Assembly: GCA_036940085.1 (NCBI GenBank)
Contig: JALLBK010000139.1
Location: forward strand, 1-57,598
DNA from: Discostella pseudostelligera
Taxonomy: Eukaryota > Bacillariophyta > Thalassiosirophyceae > Thalassiosirales > Thalassiosiraceae
Direction of reading: 5' to 3'
Length of the DNA: 57,598 nucleotides
Positions 19,637 to 30,301 of this stretch are shown here, one piece after another. Both the position numbers and the translations under genes were made by a program. Within the stretch, counting starts at the first letter, position 1; every line of letters begins with the position of its first letter. Below the pieces are notes generated by a model. The model saw only the letters and a list, made by a program, of their open reading frames with translations, ran no database searches and was not told where the DNA came from.

Positions 19637-20810
19637 CTACAACAGATGCAACAAACGCAGCAGCAGCTGCTGAATTCTTCCCATCGAAACAATGAACTTT
19701 ATATTGGTCATCCCCCCCAAAAGGCCAGGATCAATAATCACAACAATAGAAGCGGCTACTTCACTACTCTATTTCATTACTTCAAAGGTTCCATCCACCT
19801 CGCCATCCTCTCCCACTTATGCTTTGTCATCGGCTGCCTATTTTACATCAAACTATCCTTTATTCAATTGCGTTGGATTCAATACGCCGTGATCGAAAAT
19901 GATTTAACTACTGACGATGATCTGCTTTGGAATCAATGGGCCAATGAGAATCCAGTACAGTATAGAAAACCACCCACCCATTTGCAATTGAATCGCTTAA
20001 CCTATGGGAATGAATATACCAAATGGTACTCAGGAGGCGCAGCCTTGTTTACCTTGGTGGGGGTATTGGATTGGTTACGATATTGTGATAACTGGAATAT
20101 ATTTATGATATTGGCCGGATTGGCAGGATTTGTGAGTGGATTTAGTATGAGTGAACGTGCGGCCGCAATTTGGGGAACAATAAGTGTTCATCTGTACTTT
20201 TTGGAATCGGTTACTTTATTGAAGCGAGTGCATTATTATCCACAGTCGACTGTGAATGCCAATGTTGGTATGATGATGAAGAGTGGGGATAGTAAGGTGG
20301 ATGATAGTGGGATTGTGGTGGGGGATCATTATTTGGAAGGTATTAGTGGTGGTTGTGGCGTTATGGGGGGTAGTAGTGATGGCGGTGGTAGTAGTGACAA
20401 CCGAATCTATATCCGGGATGCGACTACCTACATTGACGAGCATGGTGATGCGGATTATCCATGTTTTCGGATGGGTGACGTGTTCTTCTTTGTGGGGAGT
20501 ACGCTTGATGTGAGTAAAATTGGATGCACGTCACTCTTGCCGGCGAAGAAGGTTCTCTCTCAACTTCTCTTTGCCAATTCCTTGTTCCTCTCCTCAATCA
20601 CAAAAAACGCAGATATTTGGATCATACACAAGCTTGGTGGGGATGGAAGGGATGTGGACCGCATGCATGGATTTGGTGTCATGTTTTCTATGGTTGGGCT
20701 GTGCTTTAGTTGCTATTTTGGCGGAAATTTTCTATCTTCAAAAGCAAGTGTCATTTTTTAGAGAGAACGGCGGAGAATATTATGATTTAGGTTCTTTAAA
20801 TTGTTACTGA
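19637..20810 (+). CDS. Six-helix membrane protein, paralogue 1 (5' end incomplete)
   Basis: Exon 1 (from 19637 or earlier; first ATG 19646) to 20509, intron 20510-20612 (GTGAGT to ACGCAG), exon 2 20613-20810. Hydrophobic segments: GSIHLAILSHLCFVIGCLFY, AALFTLVGVLDWL, IFMILAGLAGFVSGF, AIWGTISVHLYFLESVTLL, VFFFVGSTLD joined to IFGSYTSLVGM, and CFLWLGCALVAILAEIFYL. Short aromatic loops (LDWLRYCDNWN) link helices, and a Gly/Ser/Asp-rich loop separates helices 4 and 5. The same intron position and phase occur in the paralogue at 23119. Alignment with it (LQQ-TQQ) indicates that coding continues upstream across the N at 19635, where an in-frame stop at 19613 suggests sequence error or another exon. 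No family was recognised; it could be a transporter or a receptor-like protein. Confidence 0.7.
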
Positions 20811-22040
20811 GGACGGGTAATGCATCATATATTATGGTTAAGTGCATCATCATGTCTCTCGATCTTAATCAAATCTTGATCTTTTCGGGTACGACAATTT
20901 CCCCTCTCCTTCTCTATTCTCTGCCTTGGAACAGAAGGAAATGAATCAAAAGTTCTCTCGAAATCAATATATTTTTGCTTTACAGCCTATTTGAGCTGGG
21001 GCTTTTTTCCAATTTTGATTTGGGTGCGAATTGTGCTTTTGGGACCAATTTTTGAGCGACAATACCAGCAACAATTCCACAGCAGTGGAACAAAAGGATG
21101 ATATCATCACTGCAGCTATGAATTGGAATGTACCTGTGCCAGCAACTAGAAAACAAGAACAATGACAATGATATGATATGGGAGTTGGGAAGCATGCTCC
21201 TATAAATACAAACCTGGATAGAGGGAATAATAATAACGGTGGTGGTAGTGCAGGTGCAGAATACGGCATGCGAACTTTTGGGCTGGATTTGTGCTTGGGC
21301 AAAAAGTTGCAATTTCATTATGATGGCTGTGCAAGTGACAACTTTAAGGCTGTACCTTTGTTTGACCAGAAACGGATGACAATTTTTTTTGAGTTTTGGA
21401 TGGACCATCTGTGTCTAACCAGGCCAATACAGTCATTACATGATAATATGTAAGACTTTCCAGTAAGTGAGACTGGTCTGATCTCTGATGCCAGGCACTG
21501 GTTTTAGTGGGAGCAATGATTTGTTTATAGTGTGTGTGGCTGTAAGCAAGACTTTCCAGTAAGCGAGACTATCAAGCAAAAGTGCACCAATGGTCTCACT
21601 TATGATGCAATGACTGTACTACTGTTGTTCTACTGAGGTTGTAAGGAGAAAAAGAACACTACGTACATGAAGCAATCATAGAATTGTGCTGTATTTGCAT
21701 TTGCCTCCACGTTTCTCTTCTCGTCAACCCACGCCATTGCCAATTGCCATTCATTGGAATTGCAATAATTGCCATTGCCACATCATCAGTTATCCTCTTC
21801 CACCAACATTGACCAAGATCATTTGTGCTGGGCACTTATAGTTAATGTTATATCTATGAATCTATACCATGAAACTCTCTACCATTAATGCTAATACTTC
21901 ACAATCCCAACTCCACTTCTCTGATCTTTACTCATTTCATTGAGTACTACTGCTGTTACTGTCACAAACTTCCCTCTTCCATCTGCTGCATTTTTGCATG
22001 CCACCATGCAAGAAAAAGAAAATGTCTTTGTTTGAATGTT
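20811..22040. other. Intergenic with a spaced direct repeat
   Basis: No supported gene. A 24-base sequence, aagactttccagtaag(t/c)gagact and neighbours, occurs at 21451-21474 and 21547-21570, 96 bases apart with one or two changes. Runs of atttgccattgcca-like sequence occur around 21735-21785. The segment immediately left of the copia fragment may include more of that retroelement, but I could not trace it. Confidence 0.4.
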
Positions 22041-22054
22041 GTTGGGATTCATTC

Positions 22055-22445
22055 AGATATGTTCTGAAGAATCTCAAGCGAACATTGTATGGACTCCGCC
22101 TTCTGGATTGAGAAAATGGAGCAGTGCAAAATGCCTCAGTCCGAATTTGATCCGTGTCTCTTCATTGGAGAGAAGGTCATTTGCATCTGCTACGTCAACA
22201 ATATCATCTTTTGAGCTAAGGACGAGGCGGATATTCATAATCTTGCTATGCAGCTGCATGGCGTTGGTCTTGATTTGGAGCAAGAAGATGATGCCGCCGG
22301 ATTTCTTGAGGTTCGTATGGAGCGTGATCCTACAACCGGCTTGCTAAACAGCATTACCGGATCAACCAAACACCATCACCAACAGAACAATGATAAGGAT
22401 GCCGATAGCATCTTTGCTCCTAATGACCATGACTCCAATGTGTAG
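22055..22445 (+). pseudogene. Ty1/copia reverse transcriptase fragment, dead
   Basis: In one frame: KMPQSEFDPCLFIGEKVICI, then CYVNNIIF, a TGA stop, then AKDEADIHNLAMQLHGVGLD, and DDAAGFLEVRMERDPTTGLL. This matches the palm and following region of copia-type polyproteins. The catalytic YVDD box reads YVNN and a Trp position is a stop, so the copy is inactive. A preceding piece (LKNLKRTLYGLR) is in another frame around 22067-22105. It ends within Gln/Asn/Asp-rich sequence. No LTR was found around it. Confidence 0.75.
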
Positions 22446-23118
22446 CCAATGATAGTAACCATAAAATAAAAGGAAGTCACTAACAACCTCGTAGCTTTTG
22501 CTTTTGCCATCGCATTGCTTTTTGGGGTGCGCGTGTGACACATCATACCAAATATTTGAATGGCAGGAAATACATCGCGCCAAATCATTTCACTCTTTCT
22601 CACTTATCTCGCTCTTCGTCGCTGTGTCCCTCACTTCACTTTGCTTGAAGGGATGTTGGCGATACAACTAATGGTACACCTTCGGACATACGATGAAAAA
22701 AGAGCGATGCGAGAAAAAGATGGCAGAAAGGAGCAAAACTTGAAAAATGGGGTGCACCAACACCAAAACCAACCCCTTCGATAATTTTCATTTGATTCAT
22801 TCATTCTCTTGCGTTCATCGCTTTCGTTCCACCGTACCGTCGTCGATCGTCGTCGTCATCCAAGGAGGCGGAGGCAATAGCAACAAGTAAGGACATGCGT
22901 TGAGATATTAGATATTGGGGTTTGGAGATTATTTTTGCTCTTTCGTCATCGATTGGCGCCCGGCAGCAGTTTCAGTACCTAGCAGCCGACGACGGCGTAG
23001 GCAGGCAGCAACTTTTATAGCTGCACCGACGCAAACACCAACGAACATCAGTGTTGACCACCCTCTGTCGACCAATTAAATCGACAAAATCATATTTAGA
23101 AAAGAGAGAATATATTCA
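22446..23118. other. Upstream region of membrane protein paralogue 2
   Basis: No gene was supported. It contains an inverted E2F-like GCGCCAAA (22577-22584) and a CGTCGTCGATCGTCGTCGTC run around 22838-22857. Leader sequence immediately precedes the ATG at 23119 (gaatatattcaATG). Confidence 0.35.
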
Positions 23119-24675
23119 ATGGCCGACTATAGCAAAAGTCTTCTCGACGAGCCAGATCACAATGTCGTCAATGATGTGAATGATGATGACGATGGTCATG
23201 AGACTGTGCTGGTGGTCAGGGTGCAGGCGGACGAGGAGGAGAATAAGTACTCTTCGTCTTCTTCATCATCGTCTGCTGCCTCGAATATCCAACTAGCTTC
23301 ATCGATGCCGCCGTCGTCTCATGAACAGCAACAGCAGCCGCAGCCGCAGCAATATCATGAACAGCAACATTTTAATGAACTGCAGTATCACGAACAGCAA
23401 CAACAACAATTACAACAGACGCAACAAACGCAGCAGCCACCGCTGCATTCCCCCCTTCACCTTCAGAACAACAAAACCCATACTGAGCATCCTCCCCAAG
23501 AGACTTGGAGCAACCACAACAACTATAGTGTTGGCTACGTCACCAGTATTTTCCACTACTTCAAAGGATCCATCCATCTCGCCTTCCTCTCCCACTTATG
23601 CTTCGTCATCGCCTCCCTCTTTTACATTAAACTATCCTTCATCCAACTCTCTTGGATTCAATACACCATGATCGAGAACGATCTCACCACCGAAATATTA
23701 ATGACCGATGATGATGTCACATGGAATACATGGGCCAATGAAAATCAAGGCGAATATCGCGAAGCACCCACCTACCTCCAATTAACACGCCTAACCTATG
23801 GTGATGATTACACTAAATGGTGCACTCGTGGCGCAGCCTTCTTTGTATTGGTAGGAACATTGGATTGGTTACGTTATTGTGATAAATGGAATGTATTCAT
23901 GATATTGGCTGGATTGGCGGGCGTGCTGAGTGGATATAGCAAGAGTCAACGTGCCGCCGCAATATGGGAAACCATCAGTGTTCATCTATATTTTCTGGAA
24001 TCGATTACATTATTAAAACGAGTGCATTATTATCCAATGGAGATGGTGAATGTCGGGGGTAATAGTAGTATGGTGAGCAGTCTGAGTACTACGAATGATA
24101 AGGTGGATGATAATGGGATTGTGGTGGTGGGGGATCATTATTTGGAAAGTAGTAGTGGGGGATGTAATGTGGTTGGACGATATAGTAGCAGCAGTAGTGG
24201 TGGTGCTGGTGACAGGGGTGGGGTTTTCGACAATGGAATTGTTTGTACCGGTATAAATCATGATGGCTGTATTCGGGATGCGGCCACCTACATAAATGAG
24301 TATCATGCTACGGACTATCCATGCTTTCGGGTGGGCGACATGTTCTTCTTTCTGGGGGGCATGCTTGATGTGAGTAATAAATGAATGTATCCCTGCATAT
24401 AATTATTGCGAGCGAAGATTTCTCACTCAACTCTCCTCTTCGTCGATTTCATATTCATTTCCTCAAACGCAAACACGCAGATCGTTGGATCTTACATCAG
24501 CTTGGCCGGGATGGTAGGGATATGGATTGCCTACACGGATGTGGTAGCATGTTTCCTATGGCTCGGCTGTGCGTTAATTGCCATTTCAGCGGAAATTTAC
24601 TACCTTCAAAAACAAGTGGCATCTTGTATAGAGAATGGTGAAGAATTTGATTTAGGTTGTTTACATTGTTACTGA
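23119..24675 (+). CDS. Six-helix membrane protein, paralogue 2
   Basis: Exon 1 23119-24369 (417 codons), phase-0 intron 24370-24480 (GTGAGT to ACGCAG), exon 2 24481-24675; 481 residues. The first 150 residues are acidic, then poly-Ser, then Gln-rich and probably disordered in the cytosol. The membrane part follows with six hydrophobic segments in the same places as paralogue 1 (GSIHLAFLSHLCFVIASLFY, AAFFVLVGTLDWL, VFMILAGLAGVLSG, AIWETISVHLYFLESITLL, MFFFLGGMLD joined to IVGSYISLAGMVGIW, ACFLWLGCALIAISAEIYYL). Both paralogues keep the motifs RLTYG(N/D)(E/D)YTKW, VHYYP, YPCFR-GD and a C-terminal DLG-L-CY. No name can be given. The intact frame and conserved intron indicate a live gene. Confidence 0.8.
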
Positions 24676-25095
24676 GGTCGGGCAATGCATCATGTTCGGA
24701 TATCAATTTAGAGGGTTAGAGATGAGTAGGGGAAGGGAACATAGAAAACTACTTTATTAGAGTGGAGAGATGGGGGGGGAAGGTACTCCGATAGTGGCTC
24801 TTATTTCATGTTTGCTCTATGAGCTATCGGCGGAGATTGGAGAGTTTGGTAGCTGCCCGCCGGTCAACGACGTCATCGCAAACTGGATTTGTGAAGAAAA
24901 GATTAAGAGCATCAGATACGCGGCAATGAAAGAAGATGATCGGAGTAATGCTTCAATCATAGCAGGTCGGCCCACCCCCGAATCGTGTCGGGTCATCATT
25001 TAATTCTCGTACATGTTGACTAATGGCAATGCAAACTCGATTGCCCCATCGGCGAATTCCAGTATGTATTTCAGTTATGTAATCAGTCTCTCAAA
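24676..25095. other. Intergenic between convergent genes, nothing recognised
   Basis: A small open frame (24770-25003) has no motif and no supporting context. This is probably 3' untranslated DNA of the two flanking genes. Confidence 0.4.
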
Positions 25096-28000
25096 TTAGT
25101 CCTTCGGGTAAATTGTAGAAGACACGAAGCCGTTGTAGTCTAGTTGCATGGAAAGATTCGACAAATGAGCATTGTTCTTTTGCCCAAATTCACTATTCAA
25201 ATTCTTCATAAACTCGGCCAAATGCGCGCTGAACACCTCATCGAAGCGTGTGATCATATGGCGGTAAGTCTCAGTGCACAGCTCACGTTGAATATCATCC
25301 GAGCAGCGCTTGATCCTCTCCTCTCGATTAGCACGAAATATCGACTCCCGATCGTTTTCCTTGCTCTTCTTCTTAGTAAACCGCACTTGCGAGCGCTCGT
25401 GACGTGTTGCCTCATGCACCTCGTGAACCTTGGTCGTCTCCATGAATCTCTTGATTTGTGTCGAGAAGAGTAGGCACGTGGTCATGATCTTGGATGCTCG
25501 GTCGATGAGGTCATAATTGGTTATCAGACATTGTCCAGCGATTCGAATGAGGAATTGATTATGTTCGTACAGCAGATCATCCACAGTGTGCGGGAATAGT
25601 TGGGCATTACTACCTGACATGCCATCATCGTCCGCTTTAGTCCGATTGGAACAACAGTACTCTTTTGTGGCAGTCAGCTTGTTCTCAAGTTCTCTCCAAT
25701 TCGGCTCAATAACATCGAACTTTAGGTAGTACACCAAGTTTTGGATGAAGTGCAACATTCTCCGACGGAGGCTGAACGTGGGGCTGCACGCAGATCTAAG
25801 CGAAGTCATAGCCTTGAGAAGCTGATGATCAGACCACATACTCACGAGCTGCCGCTCAACGTACTTGGCAAAGAAAATCAGACGAAAGACGAGCTGGTAG
25901 ATACGAAACTGGGCATCCGACAGGACAATGGACGTTGGGAATGGAACGCTCTTGAATTCAAATGCAATCGCCTCAAACCCAGACAAAGTCTTCTGACGCG
26001 TGTTCTTCCTAGACGATTTCCGATTGTCACGCCTGCTAATATCATCAAGCGTATCTCGCAGGCTCTTTTTCTGAAAGCCACACCTCAAATTCGACGCAAG
26101 CTGAGACGATTCTGACGTCCGCGCTATGGACGTGGACAGCCAATTCTGAACGCGGCCCTGCAAAACGTTGGGAAGCTCCTTGTTCAACTCATCCTCAGCG
26201 CCATCGAGAAAGTCAACGAAGAAGTCGCCCTGATCGAGTAGGAAATACTTTTTCATGAAACCCAAGGATGACAGTAGGTCGTAATCATGCAACAAAATGC
26301 GAAGCAAGGTATCTGACGCCTCGTGATATGACTGATTGATACTCCTCGAAAGCTTGAGCGGATTTAATAACAATTTCACTTGCTCATCAGCCTCTGTCGT
26401 CTCCTTCTTTTGAAGCAGCGTAGAAGGATCACCTTCTCCTTCATTGCAGCAATGAATAGCCCTCATAAACTTACCGGTTGCATACGCCTTGAGAAGCGGA
26501 CTCATATGCAACGTCGCACGTGATCGATCGACCTCCAGCCCTGCACTGTTACCCGTCATCGTCAAAGACACAATCTCCTCGTTAGAACCTTGCAAACTGA
26601 ATAGCACATGCTCCACTTTCTCGCTACACCAATTCGTCCATTCCATCCCTTGCAACTTGACAGCCGACGAGGTGACGGAATTCTCTCGAAATGATTTGCT
26701 GGTTATCTCAACCATGAATTCGCCGTAGGGATCATTGACCTTTCCCCTCGTTAGCCACGTTTGAAGCATGTTGGCATATGGGGCCGCGCATCTTGATAGC
26801 AAAAGCTGTAGTAGCTCACCACCCTTCACATCACCGGAATAGTTCAACGACAAGAGAAACTGCAATGCATTCAGAAGTTCACCTCCCTTCTTGCCCCCGA
26901 CGACCGACACTACCTGGGCCAAAATAGACATTGTTCGAATGGACGTACGAGCGTGCACATGTACCATGCTAATGGTGAGCTGTTTGCGAGAACTACTGCC
27001 ATCATGATCGAAGAATGGCTCGCCCTCACGTGCAAGATAATCCAATTTCGAAACGAGCGCCAAATATTCCTCCAATAGCTCATTCATCGCCTCACACAGA
27101 CATCGTGCCACCACCCCGCATTCTGGTCGGTTGAGACATGTTTGCACGTACTGGTTAACACGTGCATAGTTGGTACAGAGCGGCAATATCAGGGTAACAA
27201 TATTCTCGAGGGATGAATCAATTTTTCCGCCAAGGACTGACGGAGAGGCAAATCCAAATCTCGGCGCATGAGTGATTGGATGTTCATCATCATCGTTATC
27301 ATCAGCTTGCGAATCCCCATCCTCATCTTCGGGCGATCGATAGACTAAGAATTGCCCCTCATTCCCCATCATAGCGCCAATGACTTCATCGAGCAATACT
27401 CTCTCCTGGACATCCACTGGTAGATCCGCAAGACTTTGCATAGCTTGGGGTAACTTTTGGTCCCCATCCTCGATTTCCGGAAATACTTCCATCTCCAACT
27501 CCTCCTCTAACCTCTCATGTCTATTAGGATAATTCAAGTACGATCCACCCAAATATATCCTATCATGACCCTCTTCACCAGTAGTACACACCCAACTAGG
27601 GACATGGGGTGCATCTGCCAGGAAGAGCTGAAATGTTTCCGTTTTCCGTGGTCGGCACTGATTATGTCGCTGTAAGAATTCAATGAGTGGTTCATCATCG
27701 TGGGTGCTTGCGGCACCATCAGGATTCATTTGATACGTTGAGGTGAGGATATTGAGTGACCAGCCTGGAGCCACGACATCGTCTTCCATACGTCCGATCA
27801 TAGATGGTAGCTGACATTCAGTACCGAGCGATAACAATCCACCCGTCCAATCATTCCGCAATACAATAGGATCACCCGAGTACACTGGAATGCGTCTCTT
27901 TGTCAATTCTTGTTCCTCCAATGTATTCGTCGTTGGTAAATTATTCATTGTGGAGTACGAACCAAGTTGGACAACATTGGCATTGGCGCCTCCGCGCAAT

Positions 28001-30018
28001 ACAGTCCATGTATTGGCTTGAGGAAAACGACCCTCGCGACGAAAGCATCCCACCTCGAGTTTGTATGCGTGGACAGTTGTAGTATTGTCCTCGCCTATTC
28101 GGTCATATGCCTCGACTTTTTCTTTTTGTACGCCAAGCATACGCTTCATCAAGTCGGAACGCAATGTGATTTTATCTCCGTAGCATACCACCTTACTACA
28201 AGAGTCGCCGCCAGCATGATTATTTGTGGTCTCATCGATATTGTTGTCCATGTTATTCCCCGCATCCTCACCCCCTTCCTCGGAGGATACTTTCCCAACA
28301 GTAGTGGACGAGGAAGTAGCCTTGGCGATAATAAATCGATTCATACCAGCATGCCCAATCCCTCCCAAGAGCGTGTGAGATTCATTCGCCATGAAGCAAA
28401 TTTTATCGTAGTAGCGTGATGATGACGACAATACTCCAGCACCACCCGCCAAACCACCAAGGGTACCTGAAGATGTCGTCGGCCCTCCTGCCGCCCCACC
28501 ACCCCCACCACGCAATTGAACAGATAAAGATGCCAATATATGTGGATTGCGAAATCGTAGTATAATCTCCGATCCGTAGGAAATACAGCAAGATGATGAC
28601 GTGGGAAAACTTTGACGCTGCATGTACCAATTGTCATTGTGGTTAGTTGCACTGCCATAATCATGCATGTCGTCGTCGTTGATATTGTGGTCATCCCTCC
28701 TCCATCCTGCCTCTGCCACTGATGTTACATTGTGAGGATTATCAGAAGGAGGAGGAGGATGCCGATGATGTTCATTGGCATATTGTCTGGTTTCTACTCC
28801 TCCTCCTGCAACTGCAGAATCCGAACCAAAAAGTTCATCATTCTTAGCTGCATCCATGTCTCGACCATGATTTCCATCCTTCATCGGAACAGATTCAGTG
28901 CCAAACAATCCACCACCTACACTCCCTTGTTGCTGCTGCTGCTGTCTCGTTGCCCCCTCAATTTCAGTACGATCCTTGTAAATGTTGGACATGACACTGC
29001 GCATCATGGACAATGGCGTCTTTGGCGGGGGAGGACTGTTTCGATCATGTTGTTGCTGTTGTTGATGATGATGATGATTATTGTCATCGCTGTTGTGAAG
29101 CTCCTCCGACTTACCGTATCCATATTTGACATGTTTATCATCATAGTTGTTCTTCTGATGATTTTCGTGTTGGTGACCATCAGAATATTGGACATTGGAT
29201 GACGATGCTAATTCATTTCCAAAGAATTCGTCGCTAGGAAGTTGTTGTGCTGCTGCTGCTGCTGTCGTTGGTTGCTGTGGTGGAGCAAATGCAGTTCTAT
29301 TGTCTGCAACAATGGCACTTTTTCGACTGGTAACTTCGTTGTTGATGGAATCATGCCTCGCACCCACTGTCGTAGAAGATGAAGAAGAAGTAGTAGTGGA
29401 AGCTCCTAGTTGTAGTTGCCTCCGTTGAATGGAAGGGGTGGCAAATACCGAGTTGGAATTCTTCGCTGCTGCTCCGGAATTACTACTACTGCTGGCAACG
29501 ACAGTACCAGCGCTAGCCCCCAGCTCGCTAGGCATGACAGCACCATCTGAATATAAAATACTATGCGGCAGAGAATTTCGCGGAGGGAACACAGCTGCTG
29601 CTGCCGGTGTTGCCGTCGCTGCAGACAATGATGGCCGTGTCTGTTGATGCTGCTGCTGCTGCTGCTGCTGATGTCCAGTGGCGAACGTCGCATCATTGTT
29701 TATTATTTCTCTGCTGCTCGTGCCACCATCGACAATGCTGCCAATGCCACTGCCAGCATTATCACTCTGACCACGTTGCTGATGCTGCTGCTTCTGAAGG
29801 GATTGCTTCAACTGCTGCAATTTATGATAGGGGTCATTGTCCGATTTTGAAACTGCCGCCGCCGATGATGACACACCAGCACCAGCAGCATCCTCGGAAT
29901 GATTCATCCCCCGCCTATCCATGACAGCATTGTGCGGCTGCGGCACTGTTGTTGTTGTAGCGCTGCTGCCACTGCCACTACCACTACTGCGTTGACGCTG
30001 TCGAGCTGCCGCCGCGGC
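25096..30018 (-). CDS. GCP2: Gamma-tubulin complex component 2 (GCP2/Spc97), 5' end lost in gap
   Basis: Single-exon frame of about 1640 residues; microtubule nucleation at organising centres within the gamma-tubulin complex. The C-terminal half carries the GCP signature in order: ERVLLDEVIGAMMGNEGQFL, a segment ending NELLEEYLALVSKLDYL, RTMSILAQVVSVVGGK, LSLNYSGDVKGGEL, APYANMLQTWLTRGKVNDPY with GEFMVE. It continues with the C-terminal domain VIEPNWRELENKL and VDDLLYEHNQFLIRIAGQCL. Family members are usually near 900 residues; here about 800 extra N-terminal residues are Gln/Asn/Ser/His-rich and look disordered. The 15-N gap at 30019-30033 cuts the 5' end. The first ATG inside known sequence is at 29922 (MDRRGMNHSE). 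Upstream E2F-like sites fit a cell-cycle gene. Confidence 0.85.
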   Translation of the reverse strand, partial: AAAAARQRQRSSGSGSGSSATTTTVPQPHNAVMDRRGMNHSEDAAGAGVSSSAAAVSKSDNDPYHKLQQLKQSLQKQQHQQRGQSDNAGSGIGSIVDGGTSSREIINNDATFATGHQQQQQQQHQQTRPSLSAATATPAAAAVFPPRNSLPHSILYSDGAVMPSELGASAGTVVASSSSNSGAAAKNSNSVFATPSIQRRQLQLGASTTTSSSSSTTVGARHDSINNEVTSRKSAIVADNRTAFAPPQQPTTAAAAAQQLPSDEFFGNELASSSNVQYSDGHQHENHQKNNYDDKHVKYGYGKSEELHNSDDNNHHHHQQQQQHDRNSPPPPKTPLSMMRSVMSNIYKDRTEIEGATRQQQQQQGSVGGGLFGTESVPMKDGNHGRDMDAAKNDELFGSDSAVAGGGVETRQYANEHHRHPPPPSDNPHNVTSVAEAGWRRDDHNINDDDMHDYGSATNHNDNWYMQRQSFPTSSSCCISYGSEIILRFRNPHILASLSVQLRGGGGGAAGGPTTSSGTLGGLAGGAGVLSSSSRYYDKICFMANESHTLLGGIGHAGMNRFIIAKATSSSTTVGKVSSEEGGEDAGNNMDNNIDETTNNHAGGDSCSKVVCYGDKITLRSDLMKRMLGVQKEKVEAYDRIGEDNTTTVHAYKLEVGCFRREGRFPQANTWTVLRGGANANVVQLGSYSTMNNLPTTNTLEEQELTKRRIPVYSGDPIVLRNDWTGGLLSLGTECQLPSMIGRMEDDVVAPGWSLNILTSTYQMNPDGAASTHDDEPLIEFLQRHNQCRPRKTETFQLFLADAPHVPSWVCTTGEEGHDRIYLGGSYLNYPNRHERLEEELEMEVFPEIEDGDQKLPQAMQSLADLPVDVQERVLLDEVIGAMMGNEGQFLVYRSPEDEDGDSQADDNDDDEHPITHAPRFGFASPSVLGGKIDSSLENIVTLILPLCTNYARVNQYVQTCLNRPECGVVARCLCEAMNELLEEYLALVSKLDYLAREGEPFFDHDGSSSRKQLTISMVHVHARTSIRTMSILAQVVSVVGGKKGGELLNALQFLLSLNYSGDVKGGELLQLLLSRCAAPYANMLQTWLTRGKVNDPYGEFMVEITSKSFRENSVTSSAVKLQGMEWTNWCSEKVEHVLFSLQGSNEEIVSLTMTGNSAGLEVDRSRATLHMSPLLKAYATGKFMRAIHCCNEGEGDPSTLLQKKETTEADEQVKLLLNPLKLSRSINQSYHEASDTLLRILLHDYDLLSSLGFMKKYFLLDQGDFFVDFLDGAEDELNKELPNVLQGRVQNWLSTSIARTSESSQLASNLRCGFQKKSLRDTLDDISRRDNRKSSRKNTRQKTLSGFEAIAFEFKSVPFPTSIVLSDAQFRIYQLVFRLIFFAKYVERQLVSMWSDHQLLKAMTSLRSACSPTFSLRRRMLHFIQNLVYYLKFDVIEPNWRELENKLTATKEYCCSNRTKADDDGMSGSNAQLFPHTVDDLLYEHNQFLIRIAGQCLITNYDLIDRASKIMTTCLLFSTQIKRFMETTKVHEVHEATRHERSQVRFTKKKSKENDRESIFRANREERIKRCSDDIQRELCTETYRHMITRFDEVFSAHLAEFMKNLNSEFGQKNNAHLSNLSMQLDYNGFVSSTIYPKD

Positions 30019-30033
30019 NNNNNNNNNNNNNNN
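30019..30033. other. Assembly gap (15 N)
   Basis: Lies in the 5' part of GCP2, between an Ala/Arg-Gln-rich coding stretch and promoter-like DNA. The real length is unknown, and the apparent frame that runs through it is accidental. Confidence 0.95.
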
Positions 30034-30046
30034 ATTGAATTTTGAG

Positions 30047-30166
30047 TTTCCCGCCCAATCTAGCTGCCACGTGTCTCTTTTGAATCGAGTCAAAATTCGA
30101 AATTTGGTGAATATGGCGGGAAGAAAATTTGGCGAAGATTGTGGCTGGAGAAAGAAATGGCGGGAG
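30047..30166. promoter_or_regulatory. E2F-like sites between GCP2 and the 30.3-kb gene
   Basis: TTTCCCGCCC (30047-30056), ATGGCGGGAAGAAAA with core 30115-30122, and GGCGGGAG (30159-30166) lie in the shared upstream region of the divergent genes GCP2 (-) and the gene at 30302 (+). The motif matches the E2F/DP consensus; its use here is inference. Confidence 0.5.
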
Positions 30167-30301
30167 CTAGGAGTACCTCCATTGCCGACACATCCTACGA
30201 TACATCACACGCCGCCATCCACAAAGATGGTGCAACGTCATGACACCACCGGCACCGACGACTAGATACAGCCATCAATACGACCTCCACTGCCTAATAC
30301 G

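Noticed and set aside
24770..25003. Small plus-strand frame between convergent genes
   Set aside because: No motif, no start context, and it lies in probable 3' untranslated DNA.
30034..30093. N-terminal extension of GCP2 across the N gap (starting MTRFKRDTWQ)
   Set aside because: The frame is joined only by an arbitrary 15-N filler, and the sequence looks like promoter DNA with an E2F site.
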